Below are positions 9,316-18,151 of a stretch of 64,000 nucleotides of DNA, piece by piece. The number at the start of each line of letters is the position of its first letter. The stretch's first letter is position 1. Below the pieces are notes generated by a model, which did not search any database, was not told the origin of the DNA, and saw only the letters and a list, made by a program, of their open reading frames with translations. Both the position numbers and the translations under genes were made by a program. This stretch comes from Lactonifactor sp050944855 (GTDB taxonomy: Bacteria > Bacillota > Clostridia > Lachnospirales > Lachnospiraceae). Where the stretch lies: positions 29,889 to 93,888 of the forward strand of contig JBMNRU010000009.1 in the NCBI GenBank assembly GCA_050944855.1, read 5' to 3'.

Positions 9316-10467
9316 CTATTTCACCGTAATCTCTTTCTCTTTCAGTTTTTTATAAATATATCCTCGGAACAGAGAATACACCACAGAAACCAACGGAATA
9401 AATACTAACATTCCCACAATTCCCATGAGACTTGCTCCCAGGCTGACCGCTACAAGCACCCAGATGGAAGGCAGACCCACCGATTCCCCTACTACATGAG
9501 GATAGATCAGATTACCTTCTATCTGCTGCAGTACCAGGAATAATGCCAAAAAACCCAGTGCCTGCATAGGGTTTACCATCAATATCAAAAATGTTCCTAC
9601 TGCACAGCCAATAAAAGCGCCAAAAATAGGAATCAGAGCAGTAAATGCAACCAAAACACCTACCAACAGCGCATACGGAAAACGCAAAACGGACATCGCC
9701 ACAAAAAACATACTTCCCAGGATCACAGCCTCTACACATTGCCCGGTAAGAAAGCTGGAAAAGGTTTTATACGTCAGCGCTTCCACCTCCAGGATCCAGG
9801 TAACTGCATGTTCCGGCAAAAGAGCATACATCACCTTACGGATCTGCACCCCTAACTTTTCCTTTTGCAATAAGATATAGCAGGAAAACACAAAAGCAAT
9901 GAAAAAATCCATCAAGCCGTTTACAATCACCTTCGCAACAGAAAATGTCGAATTTAAAAAACTGCCCGCACCATTTTTCAAAAAGTTTAACATTGACTGC
10001 ACCATATGATTCCAGTCAAACTGAAAGCTTCCAATCCAGGCTACGATATCCGGATTATCCCGGAACAGTTCCTGCGTCAGTTTCTGTACCTTTGGAATAA
10101 ATACCTGTATGGTTCCTCCAAGACTTACGATGGTATTGGCAAGCTCCGGCGCCACCACAAATACTACCAGCACTACGATTCCCACTGCAAATAGTATAGC
10201 ACACAGCATACTGACGGGTCTTCCCAACTTCTGCGATATTTTTTTATCTTTCATACGGGAATTTTTAAAAACTCTGCGCTCTATAAAACTCATGGGCACA
10301 TTCAATATAAAGGCAAGCGCACCGCCCAGCAGAAATGGTGACAAAATATTCAGCACAAACTTCACCAGTTTCAGAAGCACCGTATAATTCCAGACAACAG
10401 CCAATACCAGGACGGTAAACACGATCAATACCATTATGTTTTTCATGTTGTTTTTATTCCATTCCAA
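9316..10467 (-). CDS. AI-2E family (PerM-like) membrane permease
   Basis: A 383-residue polytopic membrane protein with about eight hydrophobic segments, beginning with a long N-terminal pair (IMVLIVFTVLVLAVVWNYTV). The C-terminal part contains the family-typical ...FTALIPIFGAFIGCAVG and ...GNLIYPHVVGESVGLPSIWVLVA. Members export small molecules or act as Na+/H+ antiporters; the substrate here is unknown. The frame begins with TTG at 10467 after AGGGTG; an ATG at 10446 is the alternative start. It lies nine bases after the P-type ATPase gene stop, in the same direction. Confidence 0.9.
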   Translation of the reverse strand: MEWNKNNMKNIMVLIVFTVLVLAVVWNYTVLLKLVKFVLNILSPFLLGGALAFILNVPMSFIERRVFKNSRMKDKKISQKLGRPVSMLCAILFAVGIVVLVVFVVAPELANTIVSLGGTIQVFIPKVQKLTQELFRDNPDIVAWIGSFQFDWNHMVQSMLNFLKNGAGSFLNSTFSVAKVIVNGLMDFFIAFVFSCYILLQKEKLGVQIRKVMYALLPEHAVTWILEVEALTYKTFSSFLTGQCVEAVILGSMFFVAMSVLRFPYALLVGVLVAFTALIPIFGAFIGCAVGTFLILMVNPMQALGFLALFLVLQQIEGNLIYPHVVGESVGLPSIWVLVAVSLGASLMGIVGMLVFIPLVSVVYSLFRGYIYKKLKEKEITVK

Positions 10468-10476
10468 GAAAACACC

Positions 10477-13095
10477 CTACTTTCTGTTCTTAAGTGCCGT
10501 TTTTACAAATTTCATAAACTGCACGATCAGCAAATTACAGACAGCCAGTCCATAGACGATCCCCAGCTGCATCATATTCAATGTCTGTACTTTAAACACC
10601 GGCTGCAGTGCCGGGATCAGCATAACCGCCGTCATAAGAAGAAAACCTACTGCAAATGCACACTGCATCGCTTTATTGTTAAAGAATTCCTTCTTAAACA
10701 GAACGGGCTTTCCGGACTTACAGTTATATCCATGTGTCAGACGGCTGAGACATAACGTACCAAATGCCATGGTGCTGCCCAGCAATCTGCCATCCAGATG
10801 CAGTCCGATCAAAAAGGCAGCCGATGTCAAAACACCGATCACCAGGCCTTCTGTGCCAACCCGCTTTAAGAAGGATTTCGTCAGAATAGACTCATTCATA
10901 GGCCTCGGCTTCTCATCCATGACATCTTTCGTATGCGGTTCCAGACCCAGGGCAATCGCCGGGAGACTATCCGTCAGCAGATTAATAAACAGCAGATGCA
11001 CCGGATCAAACGGAACCGGCAGACCTGCCAGCGACGCAAACAAAACAGTTAAAATACCTCCAAAATTACCGGATAACAAAAACTGTATAGAACCGCGAAT
11101 GTTGCGGTATACATTACGTCCATTTTCCACTGCTTTTACAATAGTTGCAAAATTATCATCTGTCAATACCATAGACGCGGCATCCTTTGATACCTCACTT
11201 CCGGTAATGCCCATGGCCACACCAATATCCGCCTGTTTTAACGCCGGGGCATCATTGACACCGTCACCGGTCATGGAAACAATATTTCCTTTATCCTGCC
11301 ATGCGCGGACAATTCGAATCTTATGTTCCGGTGATACCCGTGCATATACAGAAATCCCCTCTACAAAATCCCTTAATTCTTCATCCGACATACCATCCAT
11401 AACAGAACCTTCACAGGCCTCTGACATATCCTTGAGAATACCGATTCTCTTAGCGATCGCAGCTGCGGTCACCTTATGATCGCCGGTAATCATAATGGGT
11501 TTGATCCCCGCACGGATACATTCGGCAACGGCCTCCTTAGATTCTTCCCTTGGGGGATCCATCATGGCAATCAAGCCCAAAAACGTATAATCCTGTTCAT
11601 CCTCTGCCTGCAGTTCCTGTCCATCCGGAAGTTCCCGAAAAGCAAATGCCAAAACACGGAGTCCTCCCTGGGAAAATTCCTGATTCTGAGCCTCAATCGC
11701 TGCTATATCTTCCTTTGTAATATCGCGCACACCATCTGCCGTCCGAATACGGGTGACCCGGTTCAGCAGTACATCAACCGCACCTTTTGTGAGCATGGTA
11801 TATGTGCCCTGAAAGAAGTGAGAAGTAGACATTAACTTTCTGTCACTGTCAAATGGAATCTCCGACTGCCGGGGATAACGATCCCTCACTGCAGACCAGG
11901 AACATCCCAGTTTTTCACCCAGCACGATCAGAGCTGTTTCCGTAGGATCGCCAATCTCTTCATCATGAAGGACCATAGCATCATTACACAAAATACTGGC
12001 ATATAATAGCTTCTGCTGCAGCTCATTCTCCGGATGAATCTGTGCGGCATCTATCTTTTGACCGCCTATATAATACTGTTCTACTGTCATTTTATTCTGT
12101 GTCAATGTACCGGTCTTATCGGAACAAATAATCGATACACTTCCCAGACCTTCCACCGCCTGCAGCTTGCGGATAACTGCATTTTCTTTTGCCATTTTCT
12201 GCGTGCCGAAGGACAATACAATCGTAACAATGGAGCTGAGTGCCTCCGGAATGGCAGCTACTGCAAGAGCAATGGCAAAAAGAAATGCCTGACCTATGGA
12301 TTCTCCCCGGAATACACTAACCCCAAACAGCACCGCACAAAATACCAATATCAAAATAGAAAGTTTCTGGCCGAACTGATCCAGATTCATCTGCAGCGGT
12401 GTCTTCTTCTCCGAAGTATTCTTAAGCAAAGACGCGATTTTTCCTACTTCGGTATCCATACCAACTGCCGTTACCAAAAATGTGCCGCGCCCGTAAGTAA
12501 CAAAACTTCCGGAATATACCATATTGACACGGTCACCCAACGGTACTTCCTTTTCTATCCTCACATCCGTCTTTTCCACGCCGAGACTCTCGCCGGTGAG
12601 GGCACTTTCGTCTACCTTCATACTGGCGTTCTCCAAAATACGGCCATCCGCCGGAACATAATCTCCGGCTTCCAGATATACTTCATCTCCCACGGTAACC
12701 TGAGAAGAAGGAATCTTGATCACACTGCCGTCACGAAGCACTTTCGCCTCCGGCCCGGATAATTTCTTCAGGCTGTTTAACGACTGCTCTGCTTTTACTG
12801 TCTGAACAGTTCCCAGAATAGCATTCATCGTGATCACCACTAAAATTACAATGGCACTTTCCAGATCACCCATCATACCGGATACGGTTGCCGCCACGAT
12901 CAGGATAATAACCAAAAAATCTTTAAACTGCTCAAAAAAGATTTCTGCAACGCTTTTCTTTTTACCCTCTGTCAATTCATTCAAACCATACTTTTTCTGG
13001 TTTTCTGCAACCTGTTTATCGGTCAGCGGTTTCAAACTGCCATTGATGACTTTTCTTGTCTCAGTCTTCTCCATGCGATAATACTCTTTTTGCAT
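10477..13095 (-). CDS. P2-type cation-transporting ATPase, probably Mn2+/Ca2+ efflux
   Basis: An 872-residue P-type ATPase of the SERCA-like P2A group. Seen in order: N-terminal cation-ATPase domain, actuator motif LTGESLGVEK, the TM4 ion-site motif AAIPEALSSIV, the phosphorylation site CSDKTGTLTQNKM, TGDHKVTA, the hinge MTGDGVNDAPALKQADIG, and four C-terminal TM helices. It moves cations out of the cytoplasm using ATP. By protein sequence it would be called a Ca2+ pump, but the yybP-ykoY leader upstream indicates Mn2+-responsive expression. TM4 has PEAL, where classical Ca2+ pumps often have PEGL. The ATG at 13095 has a clear AAGGAG. Confidence 0.93.
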   Translation of the reverse strand: MQKEYYRMEKTETRKVINGSLKPLTDKQVAENQKKYGLNELTEGKKKSVAEIFFEQFKDFLVIILIVAATVSGMMGDLESAIVILVVITMNAILGTVQTVKAEQSLNSLKKLSGPEAKVLRDGSVIKIPSSQVTVGDEVYLEAGDYVPADGRILENASMKVDESALTGESLGVEKTDVRIEKEVPLGDRVNMVYSGSFVTYGRGTFLVTAVGMDTEVGKIASLLKNTSEKKTPLQMNLDQFGQKLSILILVFCAVLFGVSVFRGESIGQAFLFAIALAVAAIPEALSSIVTIVLSFGTQKMAKENAVIRKLQAVEGLGSVSIICSDKTGTLTQNKMTVEQYYIGGQKIDAAQIHPENELQQKLLYASILCNDAMVLHDEEIGDPTETALIVLGEKLGCSWSAVRDRYPRQSEIPFDSDRKLMSTSHFFQGTYTMLTKGAVDVLLNRVTRIRTADGVRDITKEDIAAIEAQNQEFSQGGLRVLAFAFRELPDGQELQAEDEQDYTFLGLIAMMDPPREESKEAVAECIRAGIKPIMITGDHKVTAAAIAKRIGILKDMSEACEGSVMDGMSDEELRDFVEGISVYARVSPEHKIRIVRAWQDKGNIVSMTGDGVNDAPALKQADIGVAMGITGSEVSKDAASMVLTDDNFATIVKAVENGRNVYRNIRGSIQFLLSGNFGGILTVLFASLAGLPVPFDPVHLLFINLLTDSLPAIALGLEPHTKDVMDEKPRPMNESILTKSFLKRVGTEGLVIGVLTSAAFLIGLHLDGRLLGSTMAFGTLCLSRLTHGYNCKSGKPVLFKKEFFNNKAMQCAFAVGFLLMTAVMLIPALQPVFKVQTLNMMQLGIVYGLAVCNLLIVQFMKFVKTALKNRK

Positions 13096-13149
13096 ATCAC
13101 TTTCTCCTTTTCAAATTAAAAATTATCCTCGGCATATGTGTACAAGATA

Positions 13150-13207
13150 AGGTCTTTTTTGCAATAACTATAAAACAAAGTTTTTTATGATACAAAAAAA
13201 GACCTTT
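13150..13207 (-). other. Second long inverted repeat in the ATPase leader
   Basis: Distal to the riboswitch terminator, AAGGTCTTTTTT (from about 13150) and its complement AAAAAAGACCTT (to about 13206) flank roughly 35 AT-rich bases. This lets the leader fold into a further hairpin that reuses the terminator's 3' arm. It may modulate read-through or protect the processed mRNA end; the function is not known. Confidence 0.35.
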
Positions 13208-13236
13208 ATTGCACACTTAATATGCAATAAAAGTCT
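13194..13236 (-). terminator. Riboswitch expression-platform terminator
   Basis: Minus-strand AGACTTTTATTGCA and TGCAATAAAGGTCT form a near-perfect stem with a nine-base loop, followed by seven U residues. The 5' arm begins inside the riboswitch's last helix strand (CAAGACUUUU), so folding of the metal-bound aptamer should prevent terminator formation and turn the ATPase gene on. Confidence 0.8.
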
Positions 13237-13322
13237 TGCTGTTTCATTACGATACGGACGGATCGGATTCCGACGTGATTGACGACATCGTAAACGCAGG
13301 GACGCGTCAGCTACTCCCTTTT
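13229..13322 (-). promoter_or_regulatory. yybP-ykoY (manganese) riboswitch
   Basis: On the minus strand the leader reads AAAAGGGAGUAGC, then GUCGUCAAU in the middle, then AGCAAGACUUUU at the 3' end. These match the conserved blocks of the yybP-ykoY aptamer as I remember them from characterised members (GGGGAGUAGC, GUCGUCAAU, AGCAAGACC). The first and last strands pair to form P1. The class senses Mn2+ and commonly precedes Mn2+ exporters and P-type ATPases. The position, about 135 bases before the ATPase ATG with an overlapping terminator, fits an on-switch that induces efflux when Mn2+ is high. Confidence 0.87.
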
Positions 13323-13332
13323 ACTTGTTCTC

Positions 13333-13361
13333 AATATATAGCAGGTATTTTGATTTGTCAA
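13333..13361 (-). promoter_or_regulatory. Promoter of the riboswitch-ATPase transcript
   Basis: Minus-strand TTGACA (13361-13356) and TATATT (13338-13333) with a 17-base spacer lie directly upstream of the riboswitch aptamer. Confidence 0.7.
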
Positions 13362-13408
13362 TTTGTTTTTTCATCAAAATCTAATCTTTTCGTTTTCTTA
13401 ACTGCATA

Positions 13409-13960
13409 TTATTCTAAGTATTCCCTGCAAACTGTTTCCAATTCTTTATTTCTTTTATACAGGCGCTGCAAATACTCATTGCCTTTTTCCAACTGATACT
13501 GCTGATCCTCATAATATCTCAGTAGATCCAGCTGACGGGCCGCTGCCTGGTCCAGATCCTTCATATCCTCCGCAGATAACTGCCCGATATAATCACAGAG
13601 CCGGGCCTTGCTGACACAGACAATATTAGACATATTCACTTTTCCTTCCAGAACTACATTCCCTTCCTCATCTGACTGCCTGCTAATAGGTATCAGACAG
13701 GTACTGTCTGCCAAATTGTGTGTAATAGGCGCAACAATCGTATTAGCTGCCCTTTGGTTATAAAAATCGCTCTGCAGTATGACCGCCGGTCTGGGAATCT
13801 CTTTGCTCATCTCGCTCCCTACATTCTGCCCAAAATGACACCAGTACACCTGCCCCCTTCGTACTTTTCTCGCTCTCGCATACTCTGCGTTCGCATCCAG
13901 GAACAGCTCCATTTTCATCCAATCCAGATACTTTTGTGCTTTACTTAAATCAATATCCAA
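13409..13960 (-). CDS. PemK/MazF-like toxin-fold protein, solitary
   Basis: A 183-residue protein. The core (about 34-130: VRRGQVYWCHFG...PRPAVILQSDFYN...TIVAPIT...VNMSNIVCVSKARL) is the PemK/MazF beta-barrel of sequence-specific mRNA interferases, with the conserved RRG and RPAVI segments. It is longer than classical MazF (~115 residues), with an N-terminal helical extension and a coiled-coil-like C-terminal tail (LDLLRYYEDQQYQLEKGNEYLQ). The start is TTG at 13960 with GGGAGGGA upstream. No antitoxin gene sits directly next to it, so it may be inactive, self-regulated by its extensions, or a diverged family member. Confidence 0.8.
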   Translation of the reverse strand: MDIDLSKAQKYLDWMKMELFLDANAEYARARKVRRGQVYWCHFGQNVGSEMSKEIPRPAVILQSDFYNQRAANTIVAPITHNLADSTCLIPISRQSDEEGNVVLEGKVNMSNIVCVSKARLCDYIGQLSAEDMKDLDQAAARQLDLLRYYEDQQYQLEKGNEYLQRLYKRNKELETVCREYLE

Positions 13961-14400
13961 ACTTTCCCTCCCCTGTATACATAATTAAAAATACCGTTTT
14001 ATAACAATCTTGTGGAATCTCCGGCAGAACTGCCGTAAATAGAAATGATCTCTTTTCAGAAATAAAAGAGTTGTCTTTATTATAAGTCATTTTGACAAAT
14101 TTTCCAGCGAAATATTTCGACAAATTTCGACATTATCCGAGCTCTTTAGATCGAGGGATGCTTCTTATCCGCAGGGCAAAAAGATGAAGCAATAAAAACG
14201 GTTAAACAAATATTTCTAGCTGACTAGCTCAAGCCCTGGGCAAGTTCTTCATCAAATAGATTCTAAATTTGAAAAAATTCTATCTAATCAGCACACGCCC
14301 CGGGCGACTTTTCCAGCAGAAAAGTCCAAATTTAAGTAACAAGTAATATCATTCGCATTTCGCTACGCTTCCTGCTCATGCATCCTGTCGGGCTATTAGC
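13961..14400. other. Non-coding stretch with several hairpins
   Basis: No convincing gene. Seen: a perfect palindrome CGGCAGAACTGCCG (14022-14035) just upstream of the PemK-like gene; a stem CTCTTTT...AAAAGAG around 14050-14075; a hairpin GACTTTTCCAGCAGAAAAGTC near 14308-14327; AGATT...AATCT-type pairing near 14255-14285; and GCCCTGGGC and GCCCCGGGC about 65 bases apart. The region 14150-14400 resembles an intergenic repeat element more than a decayed gene, since all frames are closed. Function unknown. Confidence 0.4.
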
Positions 14401-14466
14401 TGAAAAAAAGCCTCCCTTACTCTCAACATGATTCACAAACATGCCTGAGACAGGGAGGCTTTTTCT
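14401..14466. terminator. Bidirectional-looking terminator downstream of xylB
   Basis: AAAAAGCCTCCCT and AGGGAGGCTTTTT form a long stem around about 35 bases, with A/T runs on both sides. It ends the xylB transcript (stop at 14502) on the minus strand. Confidence 0.85.
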
Positions 14467-14501
14467 CTTTTACAATATTTTATATCTTACCGTATCTTTT
14501 C

Positions 14502-15974
14502 TTATTCTTTTATTTCTGAATATAGATCCTTCACCGTCGGATATATCTTTGCAAATTTTCTGTAACGGTCATTGTACTTTTCCACCAGTTCAGGATCCGG
14601 CACTATGGTATCTACCACATGAACCAGCTTTTCTGCCGCTTCTTCCACCGATGCGTATTCTCCGCAGGCAACTGCCGCCAGCATGGCGCCGCCATATCCG
14701 GGCCCTTCTTCACTTTCGATCACATCTACCTGAATTCCCAGCACATTGGCTATGATCTTTTTCCAAAGAGGACTCTTCGCACCGCCGCCGCAGATTTTTG
14801 TTCTTTCTATGTGAATTCCCAAAGATTTCGCAATTTCAAAGGAATCCCGGATAGCAAAGGCCACACCTTCCAGTACCGCCTGCGTCATATCGGCACGGGT
14901 CGTATCCATCGTCATGCCAATAAAAGTACCTCTGGCATCCGGATTGTTATGAGGAGAGCGCTCACCCATGAGATATGGAAGAAAATATACATGGTTTTCT
15001 CCCAGTTTTTCGATCTGCGCCTGTTCTCCTGCATAATCCTGCGTTCCGATAACATCATCCATCCACCATTTATTGCAGGATGCAGCACTGAGCATACATC
15101 CCATCAGATGATAGTGTCCGTCCGCATGGGCAAATGCATGAAGCGCATTGTGTTTATCTACACAAAAGTCGCGGCTGGAGATAAAAATAGTTCCACTGGT
15201 TCCCAGAGAAATGTTGCATCTTCCGTCTCCTACCGTTCCGGTTCCCACAGCTGCTGCCGCATTATCCCCGGCTCCGGCCACAATTTTCACAGTTTTAGGA
15301 AATCCCAGCTCTTCTGCGATCTCCGGAAGGATATTTCCCACCGTTTCATAGCTCTCAAAGATCTGTGGTACCATATTTTCGGTAATTCCGCAGATATCCA
15401 GCATCTCCTTCGACCAGCATTTATTCTTTACATCAAAGATCAGCATGCCGGAAGCGTCAGATACATCCGTACAGTGCACACCGGACAGCTTATATGCAAT
15501 ATAATCTTTTGGCAGCATCAGCTTTTTAATACGGGCAAAATTCTCCGGTTCTTCTTCTCTGATCCATAAAATCTTAGGTGCCGTAAATCCTGCAAATGCA
15601 ATATTTGCCGTATACTCAGACAATTTTTCTTTACCGATCACCGTATTTAAGTAATCCGTCTGCTTTGCCGTTCTTCCGTCATTCCACAAAATGGCTGGCC
15701 GGATCACACGATCCTGTGCATCCAGCACTACTAATCCATGCATCTGTCCTCCGAAGCTGATGCCCCCGATCTGATCTTTGTCTGTATCCTTTGTCAGCTC
15801 TTTTAAACCTTCCATTACAGCAGACCACCAGTCTTCCGGCTTCTGCTCAGACCAGCCCGGATGCGGAAAATATAAGGGATATTCTTTGGACACGATATTC
15901 TCGATTTTTCCCTGTGCATCCATCAATAACAGCTTCACAGCAGAAGTACCTAAATCTATTCCAATATATAACAT
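14502..15974 (-). CDS. xylB: Xylulokinase (FGGY family)
   Basis: A 490-residue FGGY carbohydrate kinase. The N-terminus MLYIGIDLGTSAVKLLLMD carries the phosphate-1 motif. GGISFGGQMHGLV, the catalytic aspartate region in DASGMLIFDV, GAGDNAAAAVGTG, and the C-terminal ICGGGAKSPLW adenosine motif are typical of XylB. It phosphorylates D-xylulose to xylulose 5-phosphate for the pentose phosphate pathway. It follows the isomerase gene by about 70 bases with a terminator in between, so it has either a separate transcript or read-through. A related ketopentose substrate is possible given that neighbour. Confidence 0.92.
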   Translation of the reverse strand: MLYIGIDLGTSAVKLLLMDAQGKIENIVSKEYPLYFPHPGWSEQKPEDWWSAVMEGLKELTKDTDKDQIGGISFGGQMHGLVVLDAQDRVIRPAILWNDGRTAKQTDYLNTVIGKEKLSEYTANIAFAGFTAPKILWIREEEPENFARIKKLMLPKDYIAYKLSGVHCTDVSDASGMLIFDVKNKCWSKEMLDICGITENMVPQIFESYETVGNILPEIAEELGFPKTVKIVAGAGDNAAAAVGTGTVGDGRCNISLGTSGTIFISSRDFCVDKHNALHAFAHADGHYHLMGCMLSAASCNKWWMDDVIGTQDYAGEQAQIEKLGENHVYFLPYLMGERSPHNNPDARGTFIGMTMDTTRADMTQAVLEGVAFAIRDSFEIAKSLGIHIERTKICGGGAKSPLWKKIIANVLGIQVDVIESEEGPGYGGAMLAAVACGEYASVEEAAEKLVHVVDTIVPDPELVEKYNDRYRKFAKIYPTVKDLYSEIKE

Positions 15975-15996
15975 AAAGCTATATTCCTTTCTGGAT

Positions 15997-16039
15997 AAAA
16001 AACTCGGGCGCCTGGCTTTTCAAAGCTTTGACACCCGAT
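15997..16039 (-). terminator. Terminator after the sugar isomerase gene
   Basis: Minus-strand ATCGGGTGTC...GGCGCCCGAGTTTTTT forms a GC-rich stem-loop with a U tract directly after the isomerase stop codon. It would reduce transcription into xylB. Confidence 0.8.
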
Positions 16040-16045
16040 CTGTCT

Positions 16046-17530
16046 TTAAGCAAATGGATTTTCTGTTGGATAACGAACGCCAGCCGGCTGATTGTATCCG
16101 ATCTCCTTTACGTCCACACCAATGTATTTGAAAATTTCATATAACGCTTTTCCGTGTTTACCGAATGCAACTGCTCCGTGATGAGGATAATTGCCTTCGA
16201 TCAGTACATGACGATAGAATCTTCCCATCTCCGGAATCGCAAAGATACCGATGCCGCCGAAGGATTTTGTTGCTACCGGCAATACTTCACCCTGTGCAAT
16301 ATAGGCACGAAGTACATTGTCTGCTGTGCTCTGCAGTCTGTAAAATGTAATCTCACCCGGTACAATATCTCCTTCCAGAGTACCCTGTGTTACTTCTTTC
16401 GGAAGACTTCTTGCCATGATCAGCTGATACTTCATAGAGCATGCTGCCAGTTTTTTAGAATTCGTATTTCCGCAGTGGAAGCCCATAAATGTATCGTGAT
16501 GTGTATATGGGAACTTGCCTTCAATACTTTCTTTATACATATCTGCAGGTACAGTATTGTTGATATCCAGCAGAGTTACTGCATCTTCACTCACGCAGGC
16601 ACCGATAAACTCACTTAAAGCGCCATAGATATCTACTTCACAGGATACCGGAATTCCTCTTCCTGTCAGACGGCTGTTAACATAACATGGAACAAATCCA
16701 AACTGCGTCTGGAATGCCGGCCAGCATTTTCCAGCGATACATACATATTCTCTGTAACCTTTATGCTCTTCGATCCAATCCAGCAGAGTCAACTCATACT
16801 GAGCCAGTTTAGGAAGAATTTCCGGTTTCATATTGCCGGCACCAAGCTCCTCTTCCATCTCTTTAACCAGAGCAGGAATGCGGGCATCGCCTTCGTGTTT
16901 ATTAAATGCTTCAAATAAATCCAACTCAGAGTTTTCTTCAATCTCTACACCCAGATTATACAACTGCTTGATTGGTGCGTTACAAGCCAGGAAATTCAAT
17001 GGACGCGGACCAAAGCTGATGATCTTTAAGCTCTTTAACCCGATAATACCGCGGGCGATCGGAAGGAATTCTTGGATCATATCTGCACATTCTTCTGCAG
17101 TTCCCACCGGGTATTCCGGAATATAGGCTTTTACATTTCTTAACTTCAGATTGTAGCTTGCATTTAACATACCGCAGTATGCATCACCACGACCCTGAAC
17201 CAGATTATCACCGGTTTCCTCTGCTGCCGCAATATACATAGCAGGTCCGTCAAAATGCTTTGCCAACAGTGTTTCAGAAATTTCCGGACCAAAGTTGCCC
17301 AGATATACTACCAACGCATTACATCCGTTTGCTTTTATATCTTCGAGAGCCTGCACCATATGGATCTCGCTTTCTACAATACAAATCGGACATTCGTAAA
17401 TATTGGCCTCATCATATTTTGCCTTGTAAGCATCCACTAATGCTTTTCTTCTGTTTACAGACAGACTTTCCGGAAAACAATCACGGCTTACTGCTACAAT
17501 ACCAATCTTAACCTTTGGTAAATTAATCAT
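16046..17530 (-). CDS. L-fucose/L-arabinose isomerase family protein
   Basis: A 494-residue member of the FucI/AraA fold family, which interconverts aldoses and ketoses with a Mn2+ cofactor. The N-terminal Rossmann-like domain (KVKIGIVAVSRDCFP, ALVVYLGNFGPE) and the C-terminal substrate-binding domain (FHCGNTNSKKL, FYRHVLIEGNYPHHGAVAFG) are recognisable. The start is the ATG at 17530 with GGAGG upstream; the longer frame needs a GTG. With xylulokinase downstream it probably feeds a pentose or deoxyhexose into the pentose phosphate route. The exact sugar (arabinose, fucose or another) cannot be read from sequence. Confidence 0.85.
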   Translation of the reverse strand: MINLPKVKIGIVAVSRDCFPESLSVNRRKALVDAYKAKYDEANIYECPICIVESEIHMVQALEDIKANGCNALVVYLGNFGPEISETLLAKHFDGPAMYIAAAEETGDNLVQGRGDAYCGMLNASYNLKLRNVKAYIPEYPVGTAEECADMIQEFLPIARGIIGLKSLKIISFGPRPLNFLACNAPIKQLYNLGVEIEENSELDLFEAFNKHEGDARIPALVKEMEEELGAGNMKPEILPKLAQYELTLLDWIEEHKGYREYVCIAGKCWPAFQTQFGFVPCYVNSRLTGRGIPVSCEVDIYGALSEFIGACVSEDAVTLLDINNTVPADMYKESIEGKFPYTHHDTFMGFHCGNTNSKKLAACSMKYQLIMARSLPKEVTQGTLEGDIVPGEITFYRLQSTADNVLRAYIAQGEVLPVATKSFGGIGIFAIPEMGRFYRHVLIEGNYPHHGAVAFGKHGKALYEIFKYIGVDVKEIGYNQPAGVRYPTENPFA

Positions 17531-17632
17531 AACTTTTTCCTCCACTTCCTCATAAATTCATACCGCATCTATAATACTTTTATCATATACTTGTTTCTGC
17601 AAAGTAAGCAACTTGTTTTTTCATTCCGAAAC

Positions 17633-17662
17633 AAAAGGCGGCTCGTTAAAAACAGACCGCCC
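17633..17662 (-). terminator. Terminator after the YbaK-like gene
   Basis: Minus-strand GGCGGTCTG...CGAGCCGCC followed by TTTTGTTT lies six bases beyond the YbaK stop codon. Confidence 0.75.
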
Positions 17663-17667
17663 GTACT

Positions 17668-18135
17668 TTAACAAAGCTTGCTTACATCAATCCATTCCGT
17701 GTAACCGGAGCACTCCTCCAGCTGTTCTAATGTAAGTTCTATCGCACTGTTGCCGCTTCCGCATGCGGGAAAAACAGTTTCAAACCGTTTCAAGGATTCA
17801 TCCAGATATACCGTCACGCCCTCTTTGATCGCAAAGGGACATACACCGCCCATGGGATGACCTACATATTCCTCTAATGCATCCGGTTTGATCATAATCG
17901 CTTTTTTATGGAACTTTTCTTTATATTTTTTGTTGTCTACCTTCGCGTCTCCCGCCATCACGATCAAAATAGGATTTTCTTCTACCAGAAAAGACATCGT
18001 CTTTGCAATTCTTCTCTCTTCTGTGTGGAGCGCAAGCGCTGCTTCGCTTACCGTCGCGCTGGATACCGGAAATTCCATTACTTTATCCTGCATATTCCAC
18101 TGACGAAAATATTCTCTGACTGTATCTACAGACAT
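17668..18135 (-). CDS. YbaK/EbsC-family aminoacyl-tRNA deacylase
   Basis: A 155-residue protein of the YbaK/ProX editing fold. The start MSVDTVREYF at 18135 has AAGGAGGA upstream; the longer frame to 18228 overlaps metG and is rejected. Family marks are SEAALALHTEERRIAKTMSFLVEE, ILIVMAGDAKVDNKK with the conserved lysine, and HPMGGVCPFA with the GGVCPF turn. Members hydrolyse mischarged tRNAs such as Cys-tRNAPro. It starts 16 bases after the metG stop, so it is probably co-transcribed with the synthetase under T-box control. Confidence 0.88.
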   Translation of the reverse strand: MSVDTVREYFRQWNMQDKVMEFPVSSATVSEAALALHTEERRIAKTMSFLVEENPILIVMAGDAKVDNKKYKEKFHKKAIMIKPDALEEYVGHPMGGVCPFAIKEGVTVYLDESLKRFETVFPACGSGNSAIELTLEQLEECSGYTEWIDVSKLC

Positions 18136-18151
18136 TTTCAAGTCCTCCTTA

